Source: Condylostoma magnum (lineage: Eukaryota; Ciliophora; Heterotrichea; Heterotrichida; Condylostomatidae). From it: a DNA stretch of 64,000 nt. A program made the translations under genes and the position numbers. Below are positions 1 to 10,172 of the stretch, one piece after another (within the stretch, counting starts at the first letter, position 1; the number at the start of each line of letters is the position of its first letter). Under the pieces are notes generated by a model that searched no databases, was not told the DNA's origin, and was given only the letters and a program-made list of their open reading frames with translations. The stretch spans positions 1,285-65,284 of the forward strand of contig CAKKTI010000071.1 of NCBI GenBank assembly GCA_920105805.1. Direction: 5' to 3'.

Positions 1-102
1 CTCTTTAAGATATGTTCGCTAAAGAAGACTTCAAGTTATGCCAAATACAGGATTTATGAATCAGTTAAAGCATTTAGAAGAGTCTTTAAACTTATCTCCT
101 AA
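1..102 (+). CDS. C-terminal end of an unidentified gene cut by the window edge
   Basis: An open frame enters from the left edge and reads a Lys/Arg-rich tail (…SYAKYRIYESVKAFRRVF…) up to a TAA at 100-102, which I take as the terminator. No domain can be recognised in about 33 residues. The frame continues as Gln past that codon and meets a TGA near 172, so the end is uncertain. It converges on the LRR gene that ends at 294, leaving at most about 190 nt of shared 3' region. Confidence 0.4.
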   Translation, partial: LFKICSLKKTSSYAKYRIYESVKAFRRVFKLIS

Positions 103-293
103 TTAAAGCCTATAATACTCTAATTTTTTATAATAAAACTATGGTTATGCAGAGGGATATATTGAGTATTGTGTCGTTGAAAATATGTATTGTATTTGCT
201 ATAAGGAAATGTATTTGATTAGTTACTCAGAAATTTATTCAACACATTACAAATAACTGAAACACAGTGTATAACAATATTTTAATTAATTTT

Positions 294-3200
294 TTAATTT
301 CCAGCTAGATTTCCTATCATAGCTTGAAACATGAAAGCAGGCACTCTAGTATGTCTTCTCATAATCACTGGTTTTACCTCTTCTACTCCAAAATCCTCAG
401 GATGTTTGAATGAGTTCTATATATGCTTAGGACAAAGTCTTATTATAAGTTTCATTGCATTCAATACTTTAACAGTTAAGGGATAAGTTCCTACATTCTC
501 TCTTATCGCAACCAACCCATCCTCAGTTATTGGGTTCTCTGGTATATTAGCCATATCACATACTCTCACCATAGCCTCAAGGAACTCTATATAACTCATT
601 TCCAAGTGTCTTTTCTTGTAAAGCTCGTCAATTTGTGTCATCATTGCTTAAGAATAACAGAGTTCTATATCCCTAGCTGCAAACGTATCTTTTATTAGTG
701 ATGCATCATTACAAAACTGACGAAATTCTTCCACTGATACAAACTTTTTCTACCCTGGAAGTGATTTCTTGCCTGAGTACTTGTTAAAAATTATCTAAAG
801 AATTGGCTTATATGCAGTCAACAACTTATCCATCCTTTCAGTTAGATAATGCTTTGTTCTTCAATCTTATGTTGCATACATTTTCATCTAATCTTTTAAA
901 TCCTCTTCAACAAATTCCTTAACTGCCTTGTATATAGAGGAGCACTGACGAGATTTTCAGTACTTATCATAGGCTATTCGAACTATAATCTCTAATAATT
1001 CATAACGTACTAGTCCATTCCCAGGATTATAGATCTATCCCTTTATAGTTGGCACAATTGTAGCACTCCAGTTGACACCTAAGTCCGAGTAGGAATAATA
1101 CTAGTCGAAAATTTCACATTAGGAAATGAATTCTGATATAGCATTACTGCCTATTGCAAAAACTTCACTTTATGATCCAATAGCTGACAATGTTTTATAG
1201 CAGTCTTTAATCAACTAGTATCTTTTCCGTAGATATTACTTTACAAGACTTAATTAGTCCTAATCTCTTATCATTTTTGGTATTTTACAATGTTTTCAGT
1301 CAAATTCGAAACATTTGGTTAATAGATTTTCAGTGTCAAATCTGTACTCACTAAAAATTGAGTTGGCAAGTGATCATTCTTCCTGCTTACACTATTAATA
1401 AGCTGCAGTGTATGCTTAAGATGACATTCTAGGCTTAGTACTATAAGGGTTATTAATTTTAAACTTTTATCCCTGAACTTTCATTTCATTCATATTTTTT
1501 ACAACAAATTTACATTTTTCTCCATTAAAATCAAATTTAAATTTGTGTTTTTAGCTAATTTGATTTAACTGCATATTAAATAACTGCTTTTTACCATTGC
1601 TAAAAAACAGTTTAATAAATCCTTATGGAACTACTCTGTAAACCTCAAAGCTTCCATTTTACTGCCTTTGCAGTAATTCAGGTTTAAATTAATCTATTTC
1701 TAAGTGTAAATAGATAGGATCCTAGTCATATTTACCAGAAACTCCAGGAATTCACTTAAACTGAGTTTCAACCCAATTTTAACAAATTCAACAGTTATCA
1801 TTAGTCTTAGCATGATTATTGTTTCTTTGCTTTCCAGATAATCTTACGAAAAAGGGTCCTTATTCAGCTGCGTTGGGATACAAATACGGTATTAGAAAAC
1901 CCTTTTAATCTATTATACAGTCATTCCCTACAGTATGAATACCGTATATAGAATGATTATTTTTGATACTTTAACTTAAAATTTCACATTCTTATATACT
2001 GAAATTATTATAACTCAGGTCTAAATGAGTAAGTTTTGTGTTATTTGTAAAAAACACTCCCATACCTTACGCAGTATTCAGATTACCAGCTCTTCCCATT
2101 GAATTTCATGATACATCCAATCATATAATACTCTTATTACCTGCTAATGATCTAAAAAACTTAGCAGCATTATCACTCCTAATCGAGTTTCAATGCAGGT
2201 CTAAGTACTTAATATGCTGATTTTGGCCAACCATTTAAGCTAGAGACAGTATAACATTATCCTTTATATCATTCTTAGAAAGATTCAATCTTTTTACTGA
2301 AACGTTGCTAGCCAATGCCTCTAAAAGTTCAATTATACTAAATCCTGAGGTTGCAACTTTCTCTAAATAAAGTCTTTCTACAACACAGTCCTATCTCCTT
2401 AAAATAACCCCTATTTACTACAACCCTTTATTGCCCATTCTGTTCTCACTTAAGTTAAGTTCTTTAAGATTTTTCCAGTCTATGTTGTTCAAAATCTAGT
2501 TTAAGCTTTTCTCAGTTAAAGAATTTCTAGTCAAGTCCAATTTTTCCATATTCTTGGCATATTTTAACGTTTATGAAAATGCAGTTGCATACATATCTCC
2601 CATCCTCATATTTTCAAGATTACACTCCTCCTCTCTACCATTTCTCCTGACAACTCCAATAGCCTGTGGAAACTACCCTTATTGATTAGTAGTCCTCAAA
2701 TATGCTAGAGTGGGGGAGTTATTTCTATTAGATTTTTGCTTAGGAAGTTATTTATAAGCTGATAAAAAGTCAAGTCTTGCATCAAGGCCTACTGTTTATC
2801 CTTTATAAGCAGAAAATGTTTTAAAATCTGTTTAGGTTTTATACCTTTATCGCGTGCCTTTAGTAAATAGTTAATCTAAATGCTAAGATCTTCTAGTTGA
2901 TCTTGGCTTAACTGAGTTAGATCGTGAATTTAACGGCATATGATGCCTGCTGCCCTATTAGGTTGTTAGCTTTCGTATAAGGGGAAGACTTTTACTACAT
3001 TCGATCATTATTATATTTACTTATAAAAGATGTTATATACACTATTGGTGCAACTTCTTTTGCAGGATTCTCTTCTCTATTTGGCTTATTTCTCTGTTTA
3101 ACTCGTGTATAAGTCCTTTGTCTGGAGTCATTTATCTAACTCGCGTTTCCTGCTTTTAGGGAACTTGAAAACTGCTTCTTATGGCCGGATTATCTTTGAA

Positions 3201-3368
3201 CTCGTGGGAAAAGTGCTTGGTTTGTTCTAGTTCTGAAGTCTCTGGAGTTGCTGATTTGTTGGAAATTGGCTTCAAAATGTGATCTACTGAGTTGTATCTC
3301 ATACTGTTTGTTGTCGATTTGTATCCGGATAGAATCTTACGAGTTGAGAGTTGAAGTCTGCTAAGCAT
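294..3368 (-). CDS. Leucine-rich repeat protein (about 1024 aa)
   Basis: Residues about 200-460 hold ribonuclease-inhibitor-type leucine-rich repeats, e.g. LDLTRNSL, LKELNLSENRMG, RLNLSKNDI, YLDLHWNSI, WLDVSWNSM and HLDLSYNNFS, so this is a protein-interaction scaffold. The Trp residues in several of these repeats are TGA. A Ser/Thr/Lys-rich stretch precedes the repeats. The C-terminal half is non-repeat and ends in a segment (YIEFLEAMVRVCDMA) resembling the C-terminal region of ciliate LRR/EF-hand-like ciliary proteins. The start is the first ATG in frame. The stop is TAA at 294-296, followed four codons later by another TAA. No in-frame TGA occurs before the window edge, so a TAA terminator is required here. 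The precise role is unknown; a ciliary or cortical scaffold is inference. Confidence 0.85.
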
Positions 3369-3427
3369 TTTTTACTCTTTTGCGCCTTTTCATAAGGAGA
3401 ATAAATATCCCTGTTTTCTTTGTTTTG

Positions 3428-4153
3428 TTAGTTATTGGAAATGCTGTTTTTTAAGGTTTAAGCATTTTCTTTTCTGCATAATGGTTTTTATTACGCTGAA
3501 AATTTGCCTTAGTTTCTTGTATTGGATCTGTTTTTGGAAATATGCAATGAATTTGTTTATTAGCAGATTGTTATTACTTTGTTTCTTTTGCTTAACTTAT
3601 TTGTATAGGTGGTAAAATGACTTATGCTTTACTTTTAGATCTTGACTTAATCAGAATGTTTATAGATTTCTATACAGAATCGATTTGTATCTAGCGAATT
3701 GTCTTAGCTTTTAGAATATCAATTTTAACCTCTTTTTTTCAATATAACTCATACTGCTCTATTTGAATTAGTTTGAAGATGGAGAAATGTATCTATTCTA
3801 AATACTTACACATCATTGCATCCCGGGACTTAGTCCTATTTAGTTTCTTCATTTCTATATAATCTTTCTTTTAAGTTATTTGTGGTAATGATTGTAAGCT
3901 CATATTTTATAGTTATTCTAAGCATAATAATTTCCTAAATTTTATACTTAATTTGACACGCTTTGCAGCTTTATTTTGAATTACTGTTTTTGTGCCTTTT
4001 AACTATTATATCTTTCAACAGAATTCCTAATACTTTACTATCTAACTTAAAAATTTCAATAGAATCCTTTAAAAGCCTTTTGCATTAGCCATCTGTCCCT
4101 GAAATTATTAATAACTAAACATAATCCTTACTCAATTACAGTTTGCATTGCAT
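3428..4153 (-). CDS. Hypothetical protein, weakly supported
   Basis: One frame of about 241 codons runs from ATG (4151-4153) to TAA (3428-3430), with only two TGA codons inside, both in plausible Trp positions (…AVWVILKK…, …QNWYSKS…). The predicted protein is Lys/Asn/Ser-rich with several Cys, including a CxxC (CKACQ), and no family is recognised. It lies just upstream of the LRR gene on the same strand, 59 nt from its ATG. In a genome where TGA is the only rare codon to break frames, long chance frames are common, so this may be noncoding. Conservation or transcript data would decide. Confidence 0.35.
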
Positions 4154-4248
4154 TTGTATCAATGCTTCTACTTTATAAAACACTTAGCTAGTTTTGAGGG
4201 CTTAAGCTTCTATATAGGCCTAATTTAGATTCTATTTCACAATCACTG

Positions 4249-4374
4249 ATGACTGATTCGAAAGGAGAGCTGCAGTATACAACTGAGCTTCTAAATGAAT
4301 CTAGATTTGCTTGGGAAGGTGATCGCATGTTTTAGATTGAAGGCGATGATAAGCAAAAGTTTGAAGGTGTTTGA
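4249..4374 (+). CDS. Possible 41-aa small protein
   Basis: A short acidic reading (starts MTDSKGELQY, ends QKFEGV) runs from ATG to TGA at 4372-4374. Its base composition is less AT-rich than the surroundings and uses Gly, Glu and Asp codons typical of coding DNA. It could be a small protein, or the first exon of the J-like gene that starts at 4696. The frame stays open beyond the TGA if that codon is Trp. No homologue is recognised. Confidence 0.35.
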
Positions 4375-4695
4375 TTTGAAAATGCCCTTTTCATATTATC
4401 GTTACACTTTTATTATATGAATTTGATATAAACGTTTAATCTAGTTATAAGTGATTTGTTTATTATATTCAACTTGTTGTTATAGAGGGACTAACTATAG
4501 GAAAGGTTATTTATTGTTGGTAATGTGTTAATGAAATAATTTATGAGATTAAGTTGATTATAGAATTAATATTAGTTTAATGTATATCTTTTTGCTTAAT
4601 TTCTAAAGTAGTAAAAAAATATGATTTTAGAAAACCTAAATAAAAATCTTCACTACTGATTTGGCCTAAAATATTAAGGAAGTAGTTAATAGAAT

Positions 4696-5775
4696 ATGTC
4701 TTTACCAGGTTTTGCGAAAGCATATCAATACTATAAATAAGGCTTATAAGATATAGACATAAATCCAATGAAAGCCTATAACATGTTTTGTTTATATTAC
4801 AAGCATTATCCTTCTGCTTAAGCATTACTCGGAGCATGTAAACTAGCTCTGAAGCACGAAAATGTTAAAAGTTTAAGGGAATAAGAAATTAATCTATTTA
4901 AACCAGATTGGGGAAAATCAAAAATATAGTAGTTTAATTATATACGGAATGCCTACAAGAGATTAGAAATAAAGAAAAATGCTAAAACTAGTGATATAAA
5001 TTAGGCCTTTATAATGCAGTGTAAAGAGCTTTTCCCAAGAAGAAGTGAGCTTATTACAGATCATACTAAGATTTACTTAATATTTTAGAGTTATGAGATA
5101 TTGAACTGTCCTTAAAGTAGGAAAGAACATGATGAATGATTATTCAAGGAAAAACAAAAATGACTTGATAAGCTGAATAAAAGTCGTCTAGATTGAGATA
5201 TTAAGTTATTATTTGTAATTATGATGCTATTCTATCTTTATTTACTAAAAGATTTGATATAAGTGATAGGGATTTGAATGATAGGTGCTTTATTTAATTT
5301 TATATGAAATAGTTTTTAGCTAGAAAGAATTAATTCATTTTTAGTAAGGTAATAAGAAATTATAGTAAGCGATTAGCCAATTGCTACTTATTCTCCTGCA
5401 GCCAAAATATTGATATCTTTTATGAATAAGTTTATCAATGTAGAGGAGCCATCATAAGTAATGCTATTTGATTAGTCAGATATCACTCCATTTGATTTTT
5501 ATGAATAAGTATGCCCTCAAGAATACAGCAAGTTCTTTAGTTAGTTTTAAGTAATATTATCAGTTTTCATTAGTTTTATGATATGAAGTGCAATATAGGT
5601 TTCATTAGGATAATATCATAGCTAGATTAGAAGTATATTAAGTAGCCAAGTCTATTTATATAGGTAATTTTACAGTTAGATTGAAAATCACTTTTAAGAT
5701 ATTATTAGCTATGAGATTATGAGTAAAACAATTAAAATGAACCATTTAATAATTATTATGATTTTCAACAATTAA
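4696..5775 (+). CDS. Membrane protein with a degenerate J-like domain
   Basis: Starts MSLPGFAKAYQYYK. Residues about 75-150 look like a DnaJ-type helical hairpin (…YIRNAYKRLEI…DINQAFIMQC…), but the catalytic HPD tripeptide is absent: the loop reads ELFPRR. Hydrophobic stretches follow at about residues 170-210 (FVIMMLFYLYLLK, IGIWMIGALFNFIW) and again near 285-310 (FFSQFQVILSVFISFM), so the protein is probably an endomembrane protein with two or three passes. The missing HPD predicts that it cannot stimulate Hsp70 ATPase. The stop is placed at TAA 5773-5775; further TAA codons follow. J-domain ancestry is an inference from the pattern, not a firm family assignment. Confidence 0.65.
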
Positions 5776-6306
5776 GATTTAAAGTAAATACATAATTTTT
5801 TAAGGATAATGTGGCTGCCTATTAATAATACTTAAAATAATATATAACAAGAGTAAGTAATAAAAGCATAAACTTTCTTATTAATTACATAATAACTTCC
5901 ATTTATTTTTAAACTTGAAATTCGTCCTGTATTTTCTTTGCTTGATCTTAAACATTATTTGAAATTGATTACAGCTGTATTGAATTATCTTTTGTAAGTA
6001 TTTAAAATATAGTAGTAATAAATAATGACACATCAATCTAGCTGTATTTAGAAGCATATAGTGCTTATTTGTCCTTTTCATTCCTTATAACACTCAAAGG
6101 ATAATGTTGTTTATTCATGACATACGAAAATTGTATAATAATATCTAAATAAGAATTATAAAAATGTAAACTAATATAGCATTCTTATAATGAAATCATA
6201 GCAAATAACTATACACTTTTACCAATATATGTAAAGTCTAGTTATAAATATACTCAATTTGATATTCAAAAAGACTTAACCTGTTTTAAATGAATTAAAT
6301 GTACTA
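5776..6306. other. Convergent intergenic region, no supported gene
   Basis: About 530 nt of very AT-rich DNA between two convergent genes. A 66-codon minus-strand ORF (5881-6081) lacks any TAA, TAG or TGA, but it shows no domain and contains none of the reassigned Gln codons common in this organism's genes, so I do not call it. Nothing else is seen. Confidence 0.5.
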
Positions 6307-7464
6307 CTAAGCTAGAGATTTGCTCCATTCTTCAAAATACGATGACAAATCCTCATCCTTTTAAAAACTATTATTCTATAGATCATTTGCTAAATCATCA
6401 ATCATTTACGAAATTTTGAAAGCTTAAGTTTTCTATGTTGGCCTTTTAGCCTTTACTCTACTCTATACTTATTTCAACCTTTGCTTTAATTCATTATTCT
6501 CTTTTTGCAATTAACTATTAAGTTTCAACGTGTTCTATAAATTCATTAAATTAGGACTTCTAGACCTCACTGTACTTTCTTGCCCATTTCTCTTAATTTC
6601 TCCTCTTAAATATGAGATTTACTTAGCTTATGTTATGACATCATGCGGCTATCGCATAAACATTTATCTTTTCAAGTCCTGAATTTCCGCCTGTAATTAG
6701 CTTCTTACTTTTTCAATACCCTTTTGTTTCTTCTACCTTCAAACTGTGTTTAAATCAACTAGCAAAGATTCTATCATTTCATCAGTGAGCATTACAGAGT
6801 TCCTTTATTGAAAATCTTTAACAATTTTACAAACTTCAGCCGGAACCCAGTAATTCCACTCATCTTTATTTACATTTGCCTTATTATTCCCTATAAAATT
6901 GTATTCCTAGTCCTACATTTCAGCAAACTCTTTACAACCAGCAACGATTTTCCTTAATCTTACATTATCATCTTGCAAATGTTTAATTTCTAGATAAAGT
7001 TGTCCCTCTGATGGAGTTTTTATAAACAATGTATCAATACTCTACTCTGTTTGCTTTAATTTATCTTATAGCCTATTTAAAACTAAGCTTTTATCCTATA
7101 ACTCATTCTCCAATTACTCTATTTTTTCATTATTCCTTCTTTGATTATCACTGAAGGTTTAAATAACCTGATCCTTTTCTCTTAAAATTTCCCTTAACTC
7201 TAACAAGTCCTTGCGTCTTTACTCCAACTACTGTTACAAAGAGGTAATAGTATCTCTATCATAATTATTTTAAAACTCTTGTATAATCTAGGCTTGATTT
7301 TCAATTTATTCATGACATCTTTCAATCTCATCCTAAGCTTCTTCTAACTTTTCGATCAATATAGTATTACGTTCTTTAGTTTTCATTAGATTGAACTCGT
7401 TGTCCCTTAAGCTTTTCTTCAGTTCCTATATAGCCATCTAAACGTCATTGCTAGAGTCATTCAT
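6307..7464 (-). CDS. Coiled-coil protein (about 385 aa)
   Basis: Almost the whole protein is predicted coiled coil: MNDSSNDVQMAIQELKKSL at the start, then long heptad-rich Glu/Lys/Gln/Leu segments at about residues 5-150 and 280-350. Between them lies a globular-looking stretch with conserved-looking Trp/Pro (DEWNYWVPAEVCKIVKDF … ESLLVDLNTVWRQK) at about 190-240. A centrosomal, basal-body or cytoskeletal role is plausible but not shown. It ends at TAG TAG (6304-6309), one of the tandem terminators in the window. Its ATG lies only 16 nt from the divergent ATG of the AcpS gene. Confidence 0.8.
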
Positions 7465-7480
7465 ATTTAAATTTTATAAA
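7465..7480. promoter_or_regulatory. 16-nt divergent intergenic segment
   Basis: This is the entire space between two divergent start codons (coiled-coil gene and AcpS). It consists only of A and T (atttaaattttataaa). Transcription starts and any promoter elements must lie within it or overlap the opposing coding sequences, unless one of the start codons is really further downstream. Confidence 0.5.
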
Positions 7481-7852
7481 ATGAGGGTAGTGGGTTTTGG
7501 TATAGACATTTGTAAAATTGCACGAATACAGAACATTCTAAACAACTAGAAAATTAAAAACAGATTTATATAAAAGGTTCTCCATCCGGTTGAAATATAA
7601 CAAAATTTAACTGCGTAATTTGTAGCATCGCGCTGAGCATGTAAGGAAGCACTAGTCAAAGCAACTGCTGACAAAACTCTTCTTTATCACGAGATTTGTA
7701 TATAAAAGGGGGAGGAAGGTGAGCCTATTCTTAAACTAGAGGGTAAAACGTAGCAAAAGCTTTAAACTATTACAGATTTTAAAGTTTCTATTTCTCATGA
7801 GGAAGACTATGTAGTAGCTGCAGTTATAACAGGAATCACAATTGATCATTAG
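7481..7852 (+). CDS. acpS: Holo-[acyl-carrier-protein] synthase (AcpS-type phosphopantetheinyl transferase)
   Basis: AcpS transfers 4'-phosphopantetheine from CoA to acyl carrier protein, activating it for fatty acid synthesis, in protists usually in mitochondria. The 123-aa protein matches the usual AcpS length. It shows the N-terminal Mg2+-binding motif (VVGFGIDICKIARI), the second motif (FVASRWACKEALVKA, where W is TGA), and the C-terminal VSISHEEDYVVAAVI. In-frame TAG and TAA at Gln positions show it is native rather than bacterial contamination. The protein begins directly with the catalytic domain and shows no obvious targeting peptide. The stop is TAG 7850-7852, facing the EF-hand gene that ends 64 nt away. 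Confidence 0.9.
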
Positions 7853-7916
7853 GACTAAACTTAAAATGGGCTTTGTTTGTATATGCAAGGGGCCAGGATC
7901 CTCGTCTTTTCCACTC

Positions 7917-8477
7917 TTATCTAACAGATACTACGGGCTTCCTTCTCTATTCCAATATTTTCTTTTAGACTACTGTGTTTAAGGGCAGCTGTATTAATAA
8001 AACATATAAAACTAAAGAAACTGTGAAAAATCCTATAGCTTTTCAGCCAATGTGCAAATCTATCTTTATATCTACCTTAGCTATAACTCATCCAGCTGTA
8101 AATATGAGCAATTCAGCAATCATTTTATTATTCTAAGAATTAACTCCCAAAATTCCTGTCCATGAGCCTTTTGAGTGTATGTTTTCTAACTCTTCAAGGA
8201 TTTCTTCATCACTGATCTCTCCTCTGGCCTTTACCTGCTTTCAGAATAGAATTCACTCTTCTATGTCTATTGACCCGTTTTAGTCAGTATCAACATCAGA
8301 AAACATTTTTTCGGTGTTTATACGAGCGAAGTTTTTGTCCCACCATTTAATAGTTTCTTCATGGTCGATTGTAAGGCTGCCGTCTGTATCAATTTCGCTG
8401 AAAATTTTTCTGACCATTTCTTCTACTTCGGGACTGAGTTAAACGTCCTGTATATTTCTAGTACTTTTATTACCCAT
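7917..8477 (-). CDS. Myristoylatable EF-hand protein with C-terminal membrane segment
   Basis: It starts MGNKSTRN, a good N-myristoylation signal. Two EF-hands follow: loop DTDGSLTIDHEE near residue 30 and DTDQNGSIDIEEW near residue 65. The first has the canonical acidic positions; the second has a normal DxDxNGxIxxxE pattern. After about residue 115 the frame continues past a TAG (8133-8135) into a strongly hydrophobic stretch (AELLIFTAGWVIAK, AIGFFTVSLVLYVLLIQL) followed by basic KKILEQRRK. I therefore read TAG as Gln and the end as TAA at 7917-7919. If TAG is instead the stop, the protein is a soluble 114-aa Ca2+ sensor. A membrane-bound Ca2+ sensor is inferred. Confidence 0.75.
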
Positions 8478-8647
8478 TTTATTGATTATAATAACTAATT
8501 ATGCTTAAGTATAGTTAGGTTAATGAATAAGATTATGCATAATATAGATCTAGTTGAAATGGTTAGCTTATGTTAAGTTTCTCTTTGATAACTCTGTAAC
8601 TCTTATCAACTAGCTATAAATATTCGATTATCTGATAGTTAATAACT

Positions 8648-8719
8648 GCTTCGTTAGTCTAGAGGTTAGGATAGTTGCCTTCCAAGCAATTGACCCGGGT
8701 TCGAATCCCGGACGATGCA
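8648..8719 (+). tRNA. tRNA-Gly (anticodon UCC)
   Basis: A 72-nt cloverleaf. The acceptor stem gcttcgt/acgatgc has one T-T mismatch at pair 3:70. The D arm is gtct…ggat, and the anticodon stem gttgc/gcaat has loop cttccaa, giving anticodon TCC. The T arm is ccggg-ttcgaat-cccgg with an internal B box (ggttcgaat), and the discriminator is A. CCA is not encoded. No intron. This tRNA reads GGA glycine codons and is unrelated to stop-codon reassignment. Confidence 0.93.
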
Positions 8720-8725
8720 TTTTTT
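8720..8725 (+). terminator. RNA polymerase III terminator
   Basis: A run of six T begins immediately after the tRNA discriminator base, the standard Pol III termination signal. Confidence 0.8.
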
Positions 8726-8834
8726 ACTAATACATACCACACAGCTATACATCAAAGTCATGTACACTACTTATACAATTTTGCCTAATTAACCACTTTT
8801 TTAATCAGTGAAATTCTAAACTAAGAATAAACAA

Positions 8835-9335
8835 ATGAGTAGAAATGGAAGAAGACGTATAGCCAATCTACATCGATTTTCCGTCGATTTCTAATTCCTG
8901 ACAACTAAAAGCATATCTCCTTAGCCTTTCCGCCGTAGACGTAAGAACCTCAGTACTTCTCATGAATAGGGATTAGAAAATAACTATTCTATTAGTAAAT
9001 TTTTAGAGGACAACTCATTCACTAAAATAAACCCAAATGAAGCTGTAGAAACAATCCTTAAACATACATGTAAGCATTATGAAACAACTAATGAGGGAGC
9101 ATCATCTAAAATAATAAGCCTATAAAAGAAACTAAATTACGAACTACCTTTATTAAAATGTGGTAAGCCAGATCCTGAAGAAATGAATTATCTATACAGA
9201 GACTTATTCAATGTAAAACGCAAAAAAAGATAGTAAAAAAGTGCGTCAATATATAGAAGAAAGAGAATTCATACTCCAGATATGCATATTATGTGTCATG
9301 GCACAAATATACCAAAAAGCAATTATTATAAATAA
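8835..9335 (+). CDS. Hypothetical basic protein (166 aa)
   Basis: It starts MSRNGRRRIANLHRFSVD with a strongly Arg-rich N-terminus (…FRRRRKN…) and a second basic patch near the C-terminus (KRKKRQQ, YRRKRIHTP), with an acidic/neutral middle containing several Cys and His (KHTCKHYE, LKCGKPDPEE). Nucleic-acid binding or nuclear localisation would fit, but no family is recognised. It ends at TAA 9333-9335, directly abutting the stop of the oppositely oriented EME1-like gene. Confidence 0.7.
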
Positions 9336-10106
9336 TCAATCAATGCTTATATTTTCCCTAGCTGTGTAGTATCTATAAATTCGTTTAGACAGCTTTCTTA
9401 GCTTAGTTTTCCCGATATTCTCTAGCAATCTTTCCTTCCGGGGTTGACTTATACTCTCATCTAAATACTAGTCCATAAGACTTCTCATGGTTGGGTAAAC
9501 ACTTATAATCTACTCTGCCTTTTACTCGGAAACACCCGGAATATTTATTAACTGGGTAGCTCATAATTACTGTTATTCCTGAATTTTAGTATTTGCTGAC
9601 AGTTTTCTGGCTCCTGAGGCAAATTAAGTAGCAATTGGCTTATTATGTCCAGTTGCAAGTATTTTAATTACTCTGCTTAAATAATCTACTGATGTTCTAT
9701 TTGTTGTTGACTCCCATAAATCATAGCCTTGCACTAGTAAATGGGAGGTTCATTGTCCATAATTCATATCGTATGGGGGGATTTAGGTTAGAGTAGACAA
9801 GTCTTGCAGTAAAAGAATCACACGGGCTTATATTGATTCATATTGTTTTAAGTAGTTGTGAAGGTCTGTTTATGCTAGGTTGAAATTTAAAGAGTTTACA
9901 TAAATCACAACTACACGTTCAGTTTATCTTAGAAATTCAGGGTTAACACAATTATGAGGAGTTTTAATGCGTCGAAAAATTATTGATGTAGGATGATGCA
10001 TGTCTGAGTTGAAGCACTTGTAAGGAATTCCTTATTTTTCTAGTTATTATAACAACAGAGATTTGTGTAATCCTTGATTCACATATAGCTGTATAGGAAT
10101 CTCCAT
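9336..10106 (-). CDS. EME1/MUS81-family structure-specific nuclease subunit
   Basis: The 256-aa protein has a degenerate ERCC4-type nuclease fold (RVVVIYVNSLNF … ARVILLLQDLSTLT) lacking the catalytic ERKxxxD signature, then a helical part (SVDYLSRVIKILATG) and a C-terminal tandem helix-hairpin-helix-like segment (WATQLINIPGVSEQKAEQII, YPTMRSLMDQYL). That is the organisation of the noncatalytic EME1/Eme1 partner of MUS81, which cleaves branched recombination and replication intermediates. It is shorter than animal EME1 because it lacks the long N-terminal region. TGA 9336-9338 is taken as the stop, leaving zero nucleotides to the plus-strand gene. FAAP24 or another XPF-family member is an alternative. 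Confidence 0.7.
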
Positions 10107-10172
10107 TTTAAATTTCTATTGACATTTAAACTTAACAGTTAGATTTGAATTTAAATTAATTTATAAAATTTA

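Noticed and set aside
5881-6081. 66-codon minus-strand ORF
   Set aside because: No domain, no reassigned Gln codons, AT-rich convergent spacer; insufficient support.
7481-7852. AcpS as bacterial contamination or recent transfer
   Set aside because: It uses TAA/TAG for Gln and TGA for Trp and has the local base composition.
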